This document shows, piece by piece, positions 61,007 through 64,000 of a stretch of DNA of 64,000 nucleotides (position 1 is the first letter of the stretch; every line of letters starts with the position of its first letter). This DNA comes from Actinocorallia sp. API 0066 (GTDB lineage: Bacteria; Actinomycetota; Actinomycetes; Streptosporangiales; Streptosporangiaceae). The translations under genes and the position numbers were made by a program. Location: positions 186,001 through 250,000 of the forward strand of contig NZ_JAJLQY010000007.1 of assembly GCF_020991275.1 (NCBI RefSeq). The letters run 5' to 3'. The notes beneath the pieces were generated by a model. The model was not told where the DNA came from, searched no databases, and saw only the letters and a program-made list of their open reading frames with translations.

Positions 61007-62254
61007 TCACATGAAGTGGGCGCGGCTCAGCTCGCACGCCCGGAAGAACCGGTAGTTCCGGGCGAACCACTCGCGGCGCTGGCTTTCGGCCCAGTGTGCG
61101 AACGGGGTGATGGGACGGGCCGGCATCGGCTCGTCCAGCAGCCAGGACACGACCTGCTCCTGGTAGCCCGTGCTCGCGCCCGCCGCGCAGCCGCCCAGCG
61201 CCGCGCCGATCTCCCGGACGGCCCGCCGCTCGTACCCCGGCGTCAGGTCGGCCAGGTGGAACCCGACGACGCCCCGGCCGACCCGCATCGGCTCCCGGCC
61301 CGGGATCTGCTCGATCCGGCGGATCGCGCCCGGCGTCCCGGCCAGCCGGGTGGCCAGCGGCGCGACCGCCGCGCCGAGCGTCGGCAGCGCGTCGCGCAGC
61401 GCCGGATGGACGCACACGCTCACCGGCCACTCACGGCACACGTACTCCGGCGTGGACGGCGCCGTCACCGTGCCGCCCGCCGCCTCCAGCCACGCCGTGC
61501 AGCCCAGCACGCCGCCCAGCGCCAGGCCCACCGGCACGAGCAGCCGGGGCCGCCGGGTGATCCACGCGGTGTAGCCCAGGACCAGCGCGACCGCCAGGCC
61601 CGCCGCCCAGCCCGCCTGCGCGGCGGGCACCCCCGGCAGCAGGTCCTCGAACGGGTCGACGGGCGCGAGCCGGGCGGGCGGCAGCAGCGCCCACGCGTCC
61701 GACGGGCGGAACGCGCCCCACGCCCACGCGGCCGCCGCCGCGGCCGCCACAACCAGGGTGTGCGGCCAGATCCGACCCGCCAGATACCCGGCCACCACCA
61801 CCAGCGCCGTCGCGGTCGACCCGGCCGCGACGCCCGCCGCCTGCGCCGCGCCGAAGCCGCCCTCGCGCAGCACCGGCCCGGCCAGCAGCGCCCAACCCGC
61901 CAGATGGGCGAGCAGCGCCACCGCGACGAGCAGGGCGAGATCGTGCAGCGGCGCGGCGGCAGGAGAGCGGGCGGCCAGCGCGCGCAGGTAGTCCAGGCGC
62001 CTACCGCGCACGCCCGTCCACGCGGCCAGCGCGGCGGCGGCGGGCCCCGCCCACCGGACCGACGCCTCGGCCGCGCGCACCGTGCCGTCCCAGTCGTGGA
62101 AGCCGACCGGCAGCGCCCGCCAGCCCGCGACCGCGCCGAGCCCCGCGAGCACCGGCAGCGCCACCAACAGCGACCAGCGCCGCGCGTCCACCCGCATGAC
62201 CCGGGCGACGCGCGCTATCCGTGCGGGCCGTACCGCCCGCGCCAGGTCACTCAC
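61007..62254 (-). CDS. Multi-pass membrane protein, partner of the ABC-like ATPase
   Basis: 415 residues. Six or seven hydrophobic segments in the first ~270 residues (LLVALPVLAGLGAVAGW, LALLVAVALLAHLAGWALLA, LLVPVGLALGGVLGCTAWLE), then a ~140-residue extracytoplasmic or cytoplasmic domain with two Cys (VCREWPVSVCVHPALRDALP) and the end RNYRFFRACELSRAHFM. It starts 6 nt after the ATPase gene, so the pair is co-transcribed as in ABC-2-type transporters, though no permease family is evident. Confidence 0.7.
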   Translation of the reverse strand: MSDLARAVRPARIARVARVMRVDARRWSLLVALPVLAGLGAVAGWRALPVGFHDWDGTVRAAEASVRWAGPAAAALAAWTGVRGRRLDYLRALAARSPAAAPLHDLALLVAVALLAHLAGWALLAGPVLREGGFGAAQAAGVAAGSTATALVVVAGYLAGRIWPHTLVVAAAAAAAWAWGAFRPSDAWALLPPARLAPVDPFEDLLPGVPAAQAGWAAGLAVALVLGYTAWITRRPRLLVPVGLALGGVLGCTAWLEAAGGTVTAPSTPEYVCREWPVSVCVHPALRDALPTLGAAVAPLATRLAGTPGAIRRIEQIPGREPMRVGRGVVGFHLADLTPGYERRAVREIGAALGGCAAGASTGYQEQVVSWLLDEPMPARPITPFAHWAESQRREWFARNYRFFRACELSRAHFM

Positions 62255-62260
62255 GCCGCG

Positions 62261-63010
62261 TCAGCCGCAGGGGAGCGGGGTCTGGCCGCGCGCGGCCCCG
62301 GACGGGACGGCGCGGCGCTCGGCCGCGAGCGCCGCGGGCCCCGGCGGCGGGCACGGCACCGGAGCCCGGTCGGCGGGGGTCAGGCTGCAGTGGTGCAGCA
62401 CGAGCACGCTGTCGCACCACGAGGTCAGCGGGCCCGTCTCGGCCGAGGTGACGACGACCGTCGGCGCGGCCGCCGCGATCAGGGCGCCGAGTTCGGCGGC
62501 CGCCGTGTCCGACAGGCCGGTGAGCGGATGGTCGAGGAAGGCGATGTCCGGTTCGTGCACACACGCGGCGGCGAGCCCGGCGCGCACCCGCAGATCGGGC
62601 GGCAGGCTGCTGAGCGGCCAGCCCGCGACGTCGTCGAGGTCGAGCATGCCGAGCACCCGCGCGACGGACGTGGGCGGACGGCGCTGGTAGTAGGCGGCGT
62701 AGGAGACGAAGTCGCGCACCGAGGAACTCGCCGCCCAGGGCGAGGAGGCGGGCAGGAACCCGATGCGGGAGCGCAGCAGCCGCAGCCCGGCGCGGGCCCC
62801 GGCGTCGTGGCCCAGCACCTCTAGCCGGCCGGTGTGCGGCCTGCGCAGTGTCGCGAGCGTGGCGAGCAGGTCCGACGTGCCGGAGCCGGCCGGGCCCACG
62901 ATCCCGACCGCGCCCTGTGGCAGGCCGAACGAGACCGGCCGCAGCACCCACCGTCCCCCACGGCGGACGCCCAGTCCCTTCGCCACGATCGCGGATGTCT
63001 CCACGATCAC
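62261..63010 (-). CDS. Degenerate ABC transporter ATP-binding protein
   Basis: 249 residues with the overall ABC ATPase pattern but altered motifs. Walker A reads GPAGSGTSDLL (residues 39-49): the catalytic Lys is Thr45. The signature is LSSLPPDLRVRAGLAAA instead of LSGGQ, and Walker B is PDIAFLDHPLTGL with His in place of the catalytic Glu. A switch-like SAETGPLTSWCD remains. It may bind but probably not hydrolyse ATP. The GTG at 63010 has GGGGGAT upstream. The membrane partner follows directly. Confidence 0.8.
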   Translation of the reverse strand: MIVETSAIVAKGLGVRRGGRWVLRPVSFGLPQGAVGIVGPAGSGTSDLLATLATLRRPHTGRLEVLGHDAGARAGLRLLRSRIGFLPASSPWAASSSVRDFVSYAAYYQRRPPTSVARVLGMLDLDDVAGWPLSSLPPDLRVRAGLAAACVHEPDIAFLDHPLTGLSDTAAAELGALIAAAAPTVVVTSAETGPLTSWCDSVLVLHHCSLTPADRAPVPCPPPGPAALAAERRAVPSGAARGQTPLPCG

Positions 63011-63239
63011 TTTGTGTATCCCCCTGAGTCGTCGGCGACACGTGTGCCTTCAGGCCCATTCCGGCGCTCTCCCCAGGCGGCCGGGCCTTTTGCCGTGGCA
63101 TCACGCATCGACAGCGGAACTATAACGGCCCTTTGGTATCGCTGTCAGCAGTCTTTTGGTCACTCGCCGCGATGTCCACTGTGCGCCGTGCCCGCGCCGC
63201 CGCGTTCGGTATCCCCCGCGGATGAGGCAGGATGGACCC

Positions 63240-64000
63240 ATGCAGAAGCGTGATTTCTCCCTGCACGGCGCCGTCGATCTGGGTGCCCGCGCGGCCGCGG
63301 CCAAGAGGCAGCAGGAGCGCGCCGAGCGGCCCGCGGGAGCGGGCGGCCAGTACGTGTTCGACGTGACGGACGCGACGTTCGGCTCCGACGTCGTCGAGCG
63401 TTCCATGCGCGTCCCGGTGATGGTCGCCTTCATCGTGGACAAGGAACCCTCGTGCGACGCGCTGGTGGGCGACCTGGAGAAGCTGGTGGCCGAGGGCGCC
63501 GGCAGTTGGCTGCTGGCCCGGGTGGACATCGAGGTCAACCAGCAGCTCCAGGGCTACCTCCAGCAGATGCGGGTGCAGCGGCTCCCGTTCGTCGGCGTCG
63601 TCGTCCAGGGCCAGATGATGCCCTTCCTGAACAGCGTGCCGCCCGAGGCCGAGCTGCGCGCCGCCGTCGGCGAGCTGTTCGCCGCGCTCAAGGAGCAGGG
63701 CCTGATGGGCGACCTGCCGCCGGAGGAGGCCGAGGGCGGGCAGCCTCCGCTGGACCCGGCGCACGCCGCCGCCGAGGAGGCGCTCGGGCGCGGCGACTTC
63801 GAGATCGCCGCCGAGGCGTTCCGCGAGGTGCTCGCCGCCGACCCGCGCGACGAGGTGGCCAAGCGACGGCTCGCTCTTACCGAGTTGACGATCCGAGTCA
63901 AGGGCTACGACCAGGAGCGGGTGGGCACCGATCCGCTCGCGGCCGCCGACGTCCAACTGCTCCAGGGCGACGTGGAGGGCGCGTTCGACAGGCTGATCGC
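63240..64000 (+). CDS. Thioredoxin-fold/TPR protein (CnoX/YbbN-like), partial
   Basis: At least 253 residues; it runs off the window. Residues ~37-150 are a thioredoxin fold (VFDVTDATFGSDVVERS, VPVMVAFIVDKEPSCDALVG, QRLPFVGVVVQGQMMPFLNS). The active-site CxxC is absent: where WCGPC is expected the sequence reads KEPSCD, with a single Cys72. TPR-like helices follow (HAAAEEALGRGDFEIAAEAF). This is typical of CnoX/YbbN-type co-chaperones rather than a redox enzyme. CAGGAT is 7-8 nt before the ATG. Confidence 0.88.
   Translation, partial: MQKRDFSLHGAVDLGARAAAAKRQQERAERPAGAGGQYVFDVTDATFGSDVVERSMRVPVMVAFIVDKEPSCDALVGDLEKLVAEGAGSWLLARVDIEVNQQLQGYLQQMRVQRLPFVGVVVQGQMMPFLNSVPPEAELRAAVGELFAALKEQGLMGDLPPEEAEGGQPPLDPAHAAAEEALGRGDFEIAAEAFREVLAADPRDEVAKRRLALTELTIRVKGYDQERVGTDPLAAADVQLLQGDVEGAFDRLI

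Overview
The window is high-GC actinomycete chromosome, most like Thermomonosporaceae/Streptosporangiales (Actinomadura-type). This rests on GC-rich codon use, an actinobacterial integration host factor, XRE/DUF5753 regulators with DUF397 and DUF6879 partners, an FxLD-type lanthipeptide locus, NucS mismatch repair, and a core gene order matching Streptomyces/Actinomadura. The genus is an inference.

Layout. 1-3.5 kb: membrane and lipoprotein genes, mIHF, tRNA-Arg(CCG), a single-domain response regulator, and two kinds of unusual repeat (paired palindromes and a decamer array). 3.5-16.6 kb: conserved core with the aspartate-family operon (ArgS-like protein, lysA, hom, thrC, thrB), rho, a two-component system, rpmE, prfA, prmC and Sua5/TsaC. 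16.7-20.3 kb: a DUF2207 membrane protein and three tandem related secreted proteins. 20.4-30.6 kb: wecA, two AtpI-like proteins, the complete F1Fo ATP synthase operon atpBEFHAGDC, DUF2550 and a PduO-type cobalamin adenosyltransferase; a CRP-like palindrome precedes the ATP synthase block.

30.6-37.9 kb is an accessory island, mostly on the minus strand. It holds an acetyltransferase, a truncated DegT-family aminotransferase remnant, a Nudix hydrolase coupled to an S-adenosylhomocysteine hydrolase-like protein, two XRE/DUF5753 regulators, DUF6879, DUF397 and a second Nudix protein. It lies between cobalamin adenosyltransferase and nucS.

37.9-51.3 kb returns to conserved content: nucS, an MpaB-like oxygenase/TetR divergent pair with an operator, a membrane metalloprotease, an SCO5389-like protein, a flavin-dependent oxidoreductase, 3-hydroxyacyl-CoA dehydrogenase, two alpha/beta hydrolases, an AI-2E-family membrane protein, a FilP-like hendecad coiled coil, methylmalonyl-CoA epimerase and acetyl-CoA acetyltransferase.

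51.3-59.9 kb is an FxLD-family class I lanthipeptide cluster. One minus-strand operon encodes the precursor, a dehydratase with only the glutamylation part, a LanC cyclase, a protein joining a SpaB_C-like elimination domain to a PIMT-type O-methyltransferase, and a helical protein of unknown function. A divergent HTH/TPR regulator and a Nudix hydrolase face it. This is the most interesting system in the window. 59.9-64 kb: DUF4230 and DUF3817 proteins, an ABC-like pair whose ATPase has lost key motif residues, and the start of a thioredoxin/TPR protein without the CxxC motif.

At least nine genes have a TANNNT -10 hexamer 6-7 nt before the start codon, which suggests leaderless transcripts; I used this to choose several starts.
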